This document shows, in pieces, positions 50,659 through 59,493 of a stretch of 64,000 bases of DNA (within the stretch, counting starts at the first letter, position 1; each line of letters starts with the position of its first letter). The DNA lies in the NCBI GenBank assembly GCA_051954235.1, contig JBQCHY010000020.1:1-64000 (forward strand), written 5' to 3'. The position numbers were made by a program, and so were the translations under genes. Origin of the DNA: 62-47 sp051954235 (GTDB lineage Bacteria > Pseudomonadota > Alphaproteobacteria > Rhizobiales > Xanthobacteraceae). Below the pieces are notes generated by a model that was not told the origin of the DNA, ran no database searches, and worked only from the letters and a program-made list of their open reading frames with translations.

Positions 50659-51471
50659 GTGCAAGATCCGGTACATATCGTCTATCGCCAGATTTGGCGG
50701 GAAACCGGCGTCACGGCCGGGGATCGCGCGATTCCCGAGGAAACCGCGGTCGCTCTCACTTATAATGGCGGCAGCTACGCCGTGATGATGGCGACCCCAC
50801 AGGACCTCGATGACTTCGCTATCGGCTTCAGTCTGACCGAAGGCATCATCGCGAGCCGCGCCGATATCGACAGTCTTGAGGTGATTCCGCAGGACGACGG
50901 CGTCGAATTGCGTATGTGGCTGCGCCAATCCGAAGCGGACCGCCTTGCCGACCGCCGCCGCCATATTGCCGGCCCCACCGGATGCGGGTTGTGCGGCATC
51001 GATTCGATCGCCGAGGCCATGCGACCGGCCGCCATTGTCGCACCGGGCAGTTCTTTCACCGCGGACCAGATCATGACCGCGATGGCGGCGTTATCGCCGC
51101 TGCAAGCGCTCAACAGTGCCACCAGAGCCGTCCACGCCGCTGCGTTCTGGACGCCCACCGCCGGCATCGTCGCGCTGCGCGAGGACGTCGGCCGCCACAA
51201 TGCCCTCGATAAACTTGCCGGCGCGCTGGCTAAGGCCGACACCGACGTCACATCCGGCATGGTGCTGCTGACGAGTCGCGTATCCGTCGAAATGGTGCAG
51301 AAAACCGCAGTGATCGGCGCGCCGCTGATCGCCTCTGTTTCCGCGCCGACCGCGCTGGCGGTGCGAATGGCAACGGCAGCCGGAATCACCCTGGTAGCCA
51401 TCGCTCGCCAGGACGGTTTCGAGGTTTTTGCGAACACTCATCGATTGAATTTATCGCGACAACTCGCCTGA
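50659..51471 (+). CDS. fdhD: Formate dehydrogenase accessory sulfurtransferase FdhD
   Basis: 270 aa. TGCGLCGID holds the C109-x2-C112 pair that relays sulfur from IscS to the molybdenum cofactor of formate dehydrogenases. EDVGRHNALDKLAGA and SVSAPTALAVRMA are family motifs. GTG start. No formate dehydrogenase gene is in the window, so its partner must lie elsewhere. Confidence 0.94.
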   Translation: MQDPVHIVYRQIWRETGVTAGDRAIPEETAVALTYNGGSYAVMMATPQDLDDFAIGFSLTEGIIASRADIDSLEVIPQDDGVELRMWLRQSEADRLADRRRHIAGPTGCGLCGIDSIAEAMRPAAIVAPGSSFTADQIMTAMAALSPLQALNSATRAVHAAAFWTPTAGIVALREDVGRHNALDKLAGALAKADTDVTSGMVLLTSRVSVEMVQKTAVIGAPLIASVSAPTALAVRMATAAGITLVAIARQDGFEVFANTHRLNLSRQLA

Positions 51472-51809
51472 AAGGCGAAGATCAAGTCGCTTAGCTCGGC
51501 TCACGTGAGGTCCTTCGGATCCCAGTTCCGCTCCTGTCAGATCGCTGCCATGCATAAATTGGTGCAATGCGGTGCCAAGCTACCCCTAAGAGCCGAAGAG
51601 CGGCAGGATTACGGCAGGCAAGGCATCAAATGTGGCGACATTTTGGAGCCGTTAAGGTTCCATTAAGTAACAAAAATTTGTGGTTCCTCAAAAGGTTAGG
51701 AACCAAGCACCTGTGACCTATCGGTAACAGCATTTTACACAAAACGCGTCTATGACATCGCTCGACGGCGGCGCTTCCACCTCCGCCAGTTTGCTCTTGG
51801 AGAGAAAAA
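51472..51809. other. Leader region of the porin gene
   Basis: About 340 bases without a gene. The last part is AT-rich and likely holds the porin promoter, with GGAGAG directly before its ATG. No clear consensus was assigned. Confidence 0.4.
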
Positions 51810-52469
51810 ATGAAAAAGATTCTGCTTGGTACTGTGGCGCTCATCGCCCTCGGCGCGACCGCGCCAGCACTTGCCGCCGACTTGGCCGCGCGCCCCTACA
51901 CGAAGGCCCCGGCCTACGTTCCGGCCCCGATCTACAATTGGACCGGTTTCTATCTCGGTGGTCACGTCGGCGGCGCGTTCCGTGGCGACGACAACAACAT
52001 CTTCGCGGGCAGCAGCGACGGCACGTTCCTCGGCGGTGTGCAGGTTGGTTATGACAACCAGTTCGCTCCGAACTGGGTGTTCGGTATCGAAGCCAACTAC
52101 AGCTTCAAGGACACCAACAGCGACTTCGCCAATCGTGGCCTCGGCTCGGTCACCGGCCGTCTCGGCTACACCTGGGGTCCGGCGCTGCTCTACGTGAAGG
52201 GCGGTTACGGCTGGGCTGACACCCGGTTCAGCAACGGCTTCGCCGGTGACGGCGGCCGTGACGGCTACACCGTCGGTGGCGGTCTCGAATACCTGTTCAC
52301 CCAGAACTGGTCGGGCAAGATCGAGTACCAGTACTACGACTTCGGCAACGTCAACGTGTTCAGCCCCGCTGGTGCCTTCCTCGGTCGCGTTCGCAACGAC
52401 GAGCACACCATCAAGGTCGGCCTGAACTACCGCTTCAACTGGGGTGCCCCGGTCGTCGCCAAGTACTAA
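51810..52469 (+). CDS. Outer-membrane beta-barrel protein (Omp25/31 type)
   Basis: 219 aa. Signal peptide MKKILLGTVALIALGATAPA ending ALA-ADLA, a short Pro/Tyr linker, then eight antiparallel strands beginning YNWTGFYLGGHVGGAF and ending with KVGLNYRFNWG. Typical abundant surface protein of Bradyrhizobium-like bacteria. Strong SD (GGAGAGAAAAA) and biased codons suggest high expression; followed by a strong terminator. Confidence 0.93.
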   Translation: MKKILLGTVALIALGATAPALAADLAARPYTKAPAYVPAPIYNWTGFYLGGHVGGAFRGDDNNIFAGSSDGTFLGGVQVGYDNQFAPNWVFGIEANYSFKDTNSDFANRGLGSVTGRLGYTWGPALLYVKGGYGWADTRFSNGFAGDGGRDGYTVGGGLEYLFTQNWSGKIEYQYYDFGNVNVFSPAGAFLGRVRNDEHTIKVGLNYRFNWGAPVVAKY

Positions 52470-52515
52470 GGATCAGCCCTAGGCTCTCCCAGCTTAGGAC
52501 CTGACAGACTTCCGG

Positions 52516-52539
52516 AAGGCCGGCGTTCGCGCCGGCCTT
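52516..52539 (+). terminator. Strong hairpin terminator after the porin gene
   Basis: AAGGCCGGCG + TTCG + CGCCGGCCTT: a perfect 10-bp stem with a stable TTCG tetraloop, followed by CTGCGTTT. 46 bases after the porin stop. Confidence 0.88.
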
Positions 52540-52650
52540 CTGCGTTTGCGGTATTAAAATGACGAAATCGACCGCATTTTCCCAAATTTATTAACCTGCC
52601 GCCCTGATACTGCGCCCCCGATTGATCCTGATAAAAATCAATGGGCGGGG

Positions 52651-54810
52651 ATGACCATGGCGTTGCGAACTGCATTGAGCAGCCTTCAGCAATTGAATTT
52701 TCTGCGACCGCGTTTCAAAAATTGGGGCATCAGGGAGAGCCTTTTTACGGCATTCGCCGTGATCGCAGGCATCGCCGTTCTGATCAGCGTCAGCGCGGGG
52801 ATGATCCTCGGCCAACTCGGCGGCATGATGCAGGATCTCGGCGGACGGGATATCCCGCGGCTGGCCGCGAGCCTTCAGTTAGCGGCCCGCAGTGCCGACC
52901 TCGCCAGTCAGGGACCTGCCGTGCTGGCGTCCCGCGACGAGGCCGATCTGACAACCCAGCTCGGCAAGGTCAAGGAGCTTCAGAACGCGGCGCTTGCCAA
53001 GCTCGGCGAGATCATCGCGCTTGGCGCCGATAAAACGACCGTCGCGGCGTTGCAGGAAAACGTCAAAAATATCGACGACGCGGTGAAAAGCCTCGGCAAT
53101 GCCGCCAAGGAACGGCTCGACCTCGCGACCCGTCATCAGCAGCTCTACGAAGAACTGCGGACGCATCAGGCCGCGTTCGTGGCTGCCGCCAATCCGGCGA
53201 TGATGTCCGCTCAAGCCAACATCAATGCCATCCTGACCTCCGCCAACTTGTCGACCGACGATGCTACCGAAGCCGCGCGCGCCGTCGAACTGTTGGGTAA
53301 TGCGGTCTCCAGCACCAATGTCGTTGCCGCGGACATGATGGCGGCCCTGTCCGCCCCGACCAGCGATGCGCTCGAACAAATCTCGGCATCGCTCGAAGCT
53401 GCGAAGCAGCGCGCGACGTCCAGCCTTGAAGCCCTGCCCGATCGCCGCAGCACGGCCGACATCAAGGCCGCCGCGCAAAAACTGCTGCCGCTCGCCACTG
53501 GCAAGGACGGCGTATTCAAGGTGCGGCAGCGCGAGCTCGATTCCATCGATTACGGGCAGCTCATCCTCGACGAATTCCGCAAGCTCAACACCGGCCTCGG
53601 CATCAGCGTGCGTCAACTCGTTGAGGGCGTTCAGACCGAAACCGAGACGTCGTCCTCGCAGGCGCGACAGACTATCGCGGTTTCGACGCGAGTGATGATG
53701 GCGCTTGGCGCGCTCACGTTGATCGGCTCGATCCTGTTCGTCTGGCTCTATGTCGGCCGCAACATCCTGCGGCGTATCAGCGACCTGCAACGCGTGATGA
53801 AGGTGCTCTCGAACGGCGATCTCGAAACCGAAATCGCGCGCGGCCGCCACCACGACGAGATCGCCGTGATGGCGGATTCGCTGGAAGTATTTCGTGAGAA
53901 CATGATTCGTGCCCGCACGTTGGGAGCGGATCGCGAACGAGATCAATTGAGCCGGGCCGAACGTGCCTCGCGCATGGAAGCGCGCATCACCGATTTCGAG
54001 GCCAGCGTGCGCGCGACGCTGGAACGCGTGCAGTCGTCCGCGAACACGATGGAAGCCACCGCGCAAAACATGTCCGCGACCGCCGACCGCTCCAACGCGC
54101 TGGTCAGCACCGTCGCATCGGCGGCCGAGGAAACCTCGGTCAACGTCCAGACCGTGTCGTCGGGCACCGAAGAACTGTCGTCGTCGATTCTCGAGATCGG
54201 CCGTCAGGTCATCAGCTCGACGGAAATCGCCAGCAAGGCGGTGACGGAAGCGAGCAAGACCGACGCGACAATGCAAGGACTCGCCGAAAACGCCGCGCGC
54301 ATCAGCACCGTCATCGATCTGATTCAGACCATCGCCTCGCAGACCAATCTGTTGGCGTTGAATGCGACCATCGAAGCGGCGCGCGCCGGCGAAGCGGGCC
54401 GGGGCTTCGCAGTGGTGGCATCCGAAGTGAAGAACCTTGCCAGCCAGACCGCGAAGGCTACCGAGGAAATCCGTTCGCAGATCGCCAACATGCAGCAGGT
54501 GACGAGCACGGCGGTCGGCACCATTCAGAATATCGGGCTGACTATCGGCGAGATCAATGAGATCACCACGGCCATCGCCGCCGCGGTCGAGGAGCAGGGC
54601 GCGGCGACGCGCGAGATCGCACGCAACATCCAGCATGCCGCAACCGGGACCAGCGAGGTCTCGAGCAACATCGTCGGTGTCAGTCAGGCGTCCGCCGATG
54701 CCGGCGCGGAGGCGAGCAACGTGCTTGCGGCATCCGGCGCGCTACGGCGCGAGGCCGACCTGTTGCGCGGCGAGATCGATGCGTTCCTCTCCAGCATTCG
54801 TGCCGCCTGA
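52651..54810 (+). CDS. Methyl-accepting chemotaxis protein (transmembrane)
   Basis: 719 aa. First membrane helix at about 32-52, a roughly 290-residue periplasmic helical sensor region, second helix about 348-370 (MMALGALTLIGSILFVWLYV), HAMP domain about 370-425, and a signalling domain with tip TNLLALNATIEAARAGEAGR and AVVASEVKNLASQTAKATEE. The periplasmic part resembles no ligand domain I can name. There is no CheR/CheB pentapeptide. Stands alone between the porin gene and bioB. Confidence 0.93.
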   Translation: MTMALRTALSSLQQLNFLRPRFKNWGIRESLFTAFAVIAGIAVLISVSAGMILGQLGGMMQDLGGRDIPRLAASLQLAARSADLASQGPAVLASRDEADLTTQLGKVKELQNAALAKLGEIIALGADKTTVAALQENVKNIDDAVKSLGNAAKERLDLATRHQQLYEELRTHQAAFVAAANPAMMSAQANINAILTSANLSTDDATEAARAVELLGNAVSSTNVVAADMMAALSAPTSDALEQISASLEAAKQRATSSLEALPDRRSTADIKAAAQKLLPLATGKDGVFKVRQRELDSIDYGQLILDEFRKLNTGLGISVRQLVEGVQTETETSSSQARQTIAVSTRVMMALGALTLIGSILFVWLYVGRNILRRISDLQRVMKVLSNGDLETEIARGRHHDEIAVMADSLEVFRENMIRARTLGADRERDQLSRAERASRMEARITDFEASVRATLERVQSSANTMEATAQNMSATADRSNALVSTVASAAEETSVNVQTVSSGTEELSSSILEIGRQVISSTEIASKAVTEASKTDATMQGLAENAARISTVIDLIQTIASQTNLLALNATIEAARAGEAGRGFAVVASEVKNLASQTAKATEEIRSQIANMQQVTSTAVGTIQNIGLTIGEINEITTAIAAAVEEQGAATREIARNIQHAATGTSEVSSNIVGVSQASADAGAEASNVLAASGALRREADLLRGEIDAFLSSIRAA

Positions 54811-54955
54811 TCCCGATCACAACCGCACGATCTTGTTCCCGGTCGGCATCGATTGACACCGGTGCCGACGCGTGGTCCCTGAGCGCACGCAAATCCACCT
54901 GACTGTCGAACCGATGCGTCAGGTGCTATCGCAACCGCCGGACGAGGGAACCCGC

Positions 54956-55990
54956 ATGAGCGCATCGATCAATTCAAATCCGCAAGACATCGCCGCGCTC
55001 GGCGAACCGCGTCACGACTGGACCCGATCCGACGCGGAAGCGATCTACAACCTGCCTTTCTCGGATTTGATTTTTCGGGCGCAGAGCGTGCATCGCGCCC
55101 ATTTCGATCCCAATCACATCGAGACCGCGAGCCTTCTCAGCGTCAAGACCGGCGGCTGTCCGGAAGATTGCGGCTATTGCTCGCAAAGCGCGCATTACGA
55201 CACCGATGTGAAAGCGACCAAACTGATGGATCATCAGGCGGTGCTGGACACCGCACGTCGCGCCAAGGAGAACGGCGCCAGCCGGTTCTGCATGGCGGCC
55301 GCATGGCGCAACCCGAAGGATAAAGACCTCGATCGCGTCTGCGACATGGTCAGCGCGGTGAAGAACCTCGGGATGGAGACCTGCGCCACCCTCGGCATGC
55401 TGGCGCCAGCGCAGGCGCAGCGGCTGCGCGATGCAGGTCTCGATTTCTACAACCACAACGTCGACACCTCGCCGGAGTTCTACGGGCACATCATCACCAC
55501 GCGCACGATGCAGGATCGCATCGACACGCTGGCGCACGCCCGCGACGCAGGGCTCAAGATTTGCTGCGGTGGCATCATCGGCATGGGCGAGCAGGTCGAC
55601 GACCGTATCGGCATGCTGATCCTGCTGGCCAACCTGCCGAGCCATCCGGAAAGCGTGCCAATCAACATGTGGAATAAGGTCAAGGGCGTGCCGGTCAATG
55701 ACACCGCCGACCGGCCCGACCCAATCGCGCTGGTACGGATGATCGCGCTGGCGCGGATCATGATGCCGAAGAGCGTGGTGCGGCTTTCGGCCGGACGGCA
55801 ATACATGACCGACGAATTGCAGGCGCTGTGCTTCGTCGCCGGCGCGAGTTCGATCTTCATCGGCGACGTCCTGCTGACGACGAAGAACCCGCAGACCATC
55901 CGCGACGCGGAATTGCTGGATCGGCTCGGCATCCGCTCGAAGCTCGATGACGTGCGTGCCGCGGTCCTGCCGTCGCAGGCCGCGGAATAA
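54956..55990 (+). CDS. bioB: Biotin synthase
   Basis: 344 aa radical-SAM enzyme: C68-x3-C72-x2-C75 (CPEDCGYC) binds the 4Fe-4S cluster; NHNVDTSPEFYG and the SVPINMWNKVKGVP region are BioB signatures (N-P-L-V/I variant). It inserts sulfur into dethiobiotin. Start at 54956 after GAGGGA. bioF, bioD and bioA are not adjacent. Confidence 0.95.
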   Translation: MSASINSNPQDIAALGEPRHDWTRSDAEAIYNLPFSDLIFRAQSVHRAHFDPNHIETASLLSVKTGGCPEDCGYCSQSAHYDTDVKATKLMDHQAVLDTARRAKENGASRFCMAAAWRNPKDKDLDRVCDMVSAVKNLGMETCATLGMLAPAQAQRLRDAGLDFYNHNVDTSPEFYGHIITTRTMQDRIDTLAHARDAGLKICCGGIIGMGEQVDDRIGMLILLANLPSHPESVPINMWNKVKGVPVNDTADRPDPIALVRMIALARIMMPKSVVRLSAGRQYMTDELQALCFVAGASSIFIGDVLLTTKNPQTIRDAELLDRLGIRSKLDDVRAAVLPSQAAE

Positions 55991-56117
55991 TTCTCGCTGC
56001 GGCGGTACGCCTTCACCGCCTTGAACACTTCGGGCGTCAGGTCCAGACCTGCGAATGCGGGTCTGGACCGTGGTTTTTCGGCTGGCGCCCTGCCGATTGT
56101 TTGGCTAAGCCGGATGG

Positions 56118-57203
56118 ATGCAACCACAGCGCCCCCCAATGCAAGCCAAAGCCCCCGCGTTTCAAAGTCTGGCCGAGACCCTGCGTTACCCTTGGGAAAC
56201 GCCACCGGGTCCCAATGAGGTCATCGAACTGAGGCCGGGCGTTCTCTGGCTTCGCCAGAAGCTGCCGTTCCAGCTCAACCACGTGAACATCTATCTGCTC
56301 GCCGACGGCGATGGCTGGGCGATGATCGATTCCGGTTTCGGCAATGAGGAAACCATCGCGGCGTGGACGGCGCTGTTCGAAGGGCCGCTGAAGAACTTCA
56401 ACATCACGCGGCTGATCGTCACCCATTCGCATCCCGACCACGTCGGACTCGCGGGCTGGATCGTCGAGCGCTTCAACTGTCCGCTGGTGATGTCGCAGGT
56501 CGAATATCTGCAATCGGTCTATCATCAGAATCGCGGCACCGAGGAGCGCAAGGAAGCGCAGCGGCTGTTCTTCCGCCGCCACGGCATGGACGAAAGCCTC
56601 ACCGACAAACTGCTCGGCCGCGGCCAGGATTATCTCAAACGGGTTTCGACCTTGCCGGCCTCGTATCGCCGTATCTCGCACGGCGACGAGATTTCGATCG
56701 GCACGCGGCGCTTCAAGGTCATCACCGGCGGCGGTCACGCGCTCGATCAGGTCATGCTGTACTGCGCCGCCGACAAACTGTTCCTGTCGGCCGATCAAGT
56801 GCTGAGCAAGATTTCACCCAACGTCAGCGTTTGGGCGGTCGAGCCCGACCAAAATTCGCTCGGCGAGTATCTGGCCTCACTCGCCAGCCTGACCACAACC
56901 CTGCCCTACGACGCGCTGGTGCTGCCCGGGCATGGCGTGCCGTTCTTCGGCCTGAAGACTCGCATCAAGCAACTCGCTGATCATCACGAGGAGCGTTGCG
57001 GCATGATCGCTGCCGCCTGCCGCGAGTCGCCGAAGACGTCGTCGGAACTGGTGCCGGTGGTGTTCTACAAATATCCGCTCGACGCTCACCAGACCGGATT
57101 TGCCGCGGGCGAGTTGATCGCGCACGTCAATTACATGCTCAACGAGGGGCGGCTGGTGGTCGAACCGCATACCGACGGCATCCTACGGTTCCGGGCCACC
57201 TGA
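56118..57203 (+). CDS. Metallo-beta-lactamase-fold hydrolase
   Basis: 361 aa. Metal site THSHPDHVGLAGW at about residues 102-114, further His in VITGGGHALDQ and LPGHGVPF. This group of MBL proteins with a C-terminal helical part includes hydroxyacylglutathione hydrolase-like and thioesterase-like enzymes; the substrate is not determined. ATG at 56118 or 56139. Confidence 0.87.
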   Translation: MQPQRPPMQAKAPAFQSLAETLRYPWETPPGPNEVIELRPGVLWLRQKLPFQLNHVNIYLLADGDGWAMIDSGFGNEETIAAWTALFEGPLKNFNITRLIVTHSHPDHVGLAGWIVERFNCPLVMSQVEYLQSVYHQNRGTEERKEAQRLFFRRHGMDESLTDKLLGRGQDYLKRVSTLPASYRRISHGDEISIGTRRFKVITGGGHALDQVMLYCAADKLFLSADQVLSKISPNVSVWAVEPDQNSLGEYLASLASLTTTLPYDALVLPGHGVPFFGLKTRIKQLADHHEERCGMIAAACRESPKTSSELVPVVFYKYPLDAHQTGFAAGELIAHVNYMLNEGRLVVEPHTDGILRFRAT

Positions 57204-57395
57204 ACGACTATCGCGGCTTCGCGCCGGCTGACGTTGCGCTAGCGCAAACTTGAGACTGCACCTGCGGCAGGGCCGCCGCGCGGTCTCTTAGACCTTATTT
57301 CGTCTCGACAGCGATCCTGGAAAGGCTCTAAAAAGAGCTGTGCCAGGCGTGGCCAGGTCTTCTCGAGTCAAGTCTTGTCGAGTTCGGATTTTGCG

Positions 57396-58625
57396 ATGAA
57401 TTACAATCAGTTCTTCAGCGACGCCGTCAACCGTCTACACGATGAACGGCGCTACCGCGTGTTCGCCGACCTCGAACGCATCGCAGGCCGCTTCCCGCAC
57501 GCCACCTGGCACTCGCCGAACGGCGAGCGTCCCGTGGTGATGTGGTGCTCCAACGATTACCTCGGCATGGGCCAGCATCCGAAGGTTGTCGGCGCCATGG
57601 TGGAGACTGCCACCCGCGTCGGCACCGGCGCCGGCGGCACCCGCAACATCGCCGGCAACCATCATCCGCTGGTCGGGCTCGAGCGCGAACTCGCCGATCT
57701 GCACGGCAAGGAAGCCGCGCTGCTGTTCACGTCGGGCTATGTGTCGAACCAGACCGGCATCTCGACCCTCGCCAAGCTGATCCCCGACTGCCTGATCCTG
57801 TCCGACGCGCTCAACCACAACTCGATGATCGAGGGCATCCGTCAATCCGGCTGCGAGCGTCAGGTGTTCCGTCACAACGACGTCGCGCATCTTGAGGAAC
57901 TGCTGATCGCGGCGGGTCCGCAACGCAACAAACTGATCGTTTGCGAAAGCCTCTATTCGATGGACGGCGATATCGCACCGCTGGCGAAGATTTGCGATCT
58001 CGCCGAACGTTACGGCGCGATGACCTACGTGGATGAAGTCCATGCCGTCGGCATGTACGGCCCGCGCGGCGGCGGCATCGCCGAGCGCGACGGCGTCATG
58101 CATCGCATCGACGTGCTGGAAGGCACCTTGGCGAAAGCCTTCGGTTGCCTCGGCGGCTACATCACCGCGAAGGCGGAGATCATCGACGCGGTGCGCTCCT
58201 ACGCGCCGGGCTTCATCTTCACCACTTCGCTGCCGCCCGCGGTCTGCGCAGCGGCGACAGCGGCGATCCGGCACCTGAAATCGTCGAGTTGGGAGCGTGA
58301 ACGCCATCAGGAGCGCGCCGCGCGCACCAAAGCCGTTCTCAACGCCGCCGGCCTGCCGGTGATGTCGAGCACCACGCATATCGTGCCGGTATTCGTCGGC
58401 AATCCCGAGCGCTGCAAGCAGGCAAGCGATCTTCTGCTTCAAGAGCACGGCATCTACATTCAGCCGATCAACTATCCAACTGTCGCCAAGGGCGCCGAGC
58501 GACTGCGTATCACGCCGTCGCCGTATCACGATGACGTACTGATCGATCAGCTCGCCGAAGCACTGGTGCAGGTCTGGCAACGCCTCGACCTAACGCTGCA
58601 CGCAGCACCGTTAGCCGCCGAATAA
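57396..58625 (+). CDS. hemA: 5-aminolevulinate synthase
   Basis: 409 aa. MNYNQFFSDAVNRLHDERRY is the classical ALAS start; PLP Lys247 lies in EGTLAKAFGCLGGY; GAGAGGTRNIAGNHH is also conserved. It condenses glycine with succinyl-CoA, the Shemin route typical of alphaproteobacteria. A hairpin terminator follows directly. Confidence 0.96.
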   Translation: MNYNQFFSDAVNRLHDERRYRVFADLERIAGRFPHATWHSPNGERPVVMWCSNDYLGMGQHPKVVGAMVETATRVGTGAGGTRNIAGNHHPLVGLERELADLHGKEAALLFTSGYVSNQTGISTLAKLIPDCLILSDALNHNSMIEGIRQSGCERQVFRHNDVAHLEELLIAAGPQRNKLIVCESLYSMDGDIAPLAKICDLAERYGAMTYVDEVHAVGMYGPRGGGIAERDGVMHRIDVLEGTLAKAFGCLGGYITAKAEIIDAVRSYAPGFIFTTSLPPAVCAAATAAIRHLKSSSWERERHQERAARTKAVLNAAGLPVMSSTTHIVPVFVGNPERCKQASDLLLQEHGIYIQPINYPTVAKGAERLRITPSPYHDDVLIDQLAEALVQVWQRLDLTLHAAPLAAE

Positions 58626-58640
58626 ACGAGCCGCTCGTTT
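58624..58640. terminator. Short bidirectional hairpin between hemA and the FixJ-like gene
   Basis: AAACGAG-CCG-CTCGTTT: a 7-bp perfect stem with A-run and T-run arms on each side. It lies between two convergent genes. Confidence 0.6.
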
Positions 58641-58642
58641 CG

Positions 58643-59305
58643 CTAGGCAGGCGCGGCCGACAACAACGCGGTCGGGCGCCTTCCGGAATCTTCCGACATG
58701 ACGATGCGCATCAGGTCGGCAGCGTTTTTCGCGCCGAGCTTGTCCATGATCCGAGCGCGGTGGACTTCCACGGTGCGCGGGCTGATTCCCAATCGCCGTC
58801 CGGCTTCCTTGTTCGAGGCACCTTGCGCGACTTGTTGCAGGACGTCGCGTTCGCGGCCGGTGAGTCGATGCCGCCCGGCGAAGTCCGCCAGTCCCTCGAT
58901 ATGTTCTTCCCTGCTTCGAAGATAGATGGCGACGGCGTCGCGCACCCGATCGGCCATGGCGCTCGCCGCGAACGGCTTTTGCAGGAAGTCGGTCGCACCG
59001 AACTTCATCGCCGCGACGGCAGTGGCGATATCGCCATGCCCGGACATCACCACCACCGGCGGCCGCGCACGCTCTCCTGCCATTTCGCGCAAGACCTGCA
59101 GGCCGGACTCGTCCGGCAGGTTGACGTCGAGGATCACGCAGGCGGGTTGGCGCTGGCGAAAAGCCTCCAGAAACGAGCCGGCATCCCCGAATGCGCGCGG
59201 CGCAAACCCCTCGATCCGCAACAGCAGGCTCAAGGCATCTCGCACCGAAGGATCGTCATCGACAATGAAAACGGCAGCGGCGTCGGCTTGAAGCTGTGCG
59301 GCCAT
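58643..59305 (-). CDS. FixJ/NarL-type response regulator
   Basis: 220 aa. Receiver with acidic pocket IVDDD, Asp60 (VILDVNLPDESG), Thr/Ser and Lys in FLQKPF; LuxR-type helix-turn-helix at about 148-205 (RLTGRERDVLQQVAQGASNK). The receiver's MKFGATDFLQKPF signature is typical of FixJ/TodT-like regulators. Divergent from the large hybrid kinase, 188 bases away, so that kinase may be its partner. Confidence 0.92.
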   Translation of the reverse strand: MAAQLQADAAAVFIVDDDPSVRDALSLLLRIEGFAPRAFGDAGSFLEAFRQRQPACVILDVNLPDESGLQVLREMAGERARPPVVVMSGHGDIATAVAAMKFGATDFLQKPFAASAMADRVRDAVAIYLRSREEHIEGLADFAGRHRLTGRERDVLQQVAQGASNKEAGRRLGISPRTVEVHRARIMDKLGAKNAADLMRIVMSEDSGRRPTALLSAAPA

Positions 59306-59493
59306 CGCGACCTTCCAGGTAGAATTTCGGAATCTACTACAACTTATACGTGTGTAACCTGATTCGTCCGCATTGACAATTGCAATGCCGCGCGGTGCGC
59401 CCTACGCGGAATGGCGCTACAATCCAACGGGTCACCCGCACACCCGAGAGTGCGGGACCGAGGGAGAATCCGGTTGGCGATGAGGCACGCGTG

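Noticed and set aside
52879..54636. A 585-codon open frame opposite the large chemoreceptor
   Set aside because: High-GC antisense frame with His/Arg-rich composition and no SD or motif; the plus-strand chemoreceptor is unmistakable. Similar long antisense frames at 20820-22001 and 42631-44010 were dropped for the same reason.
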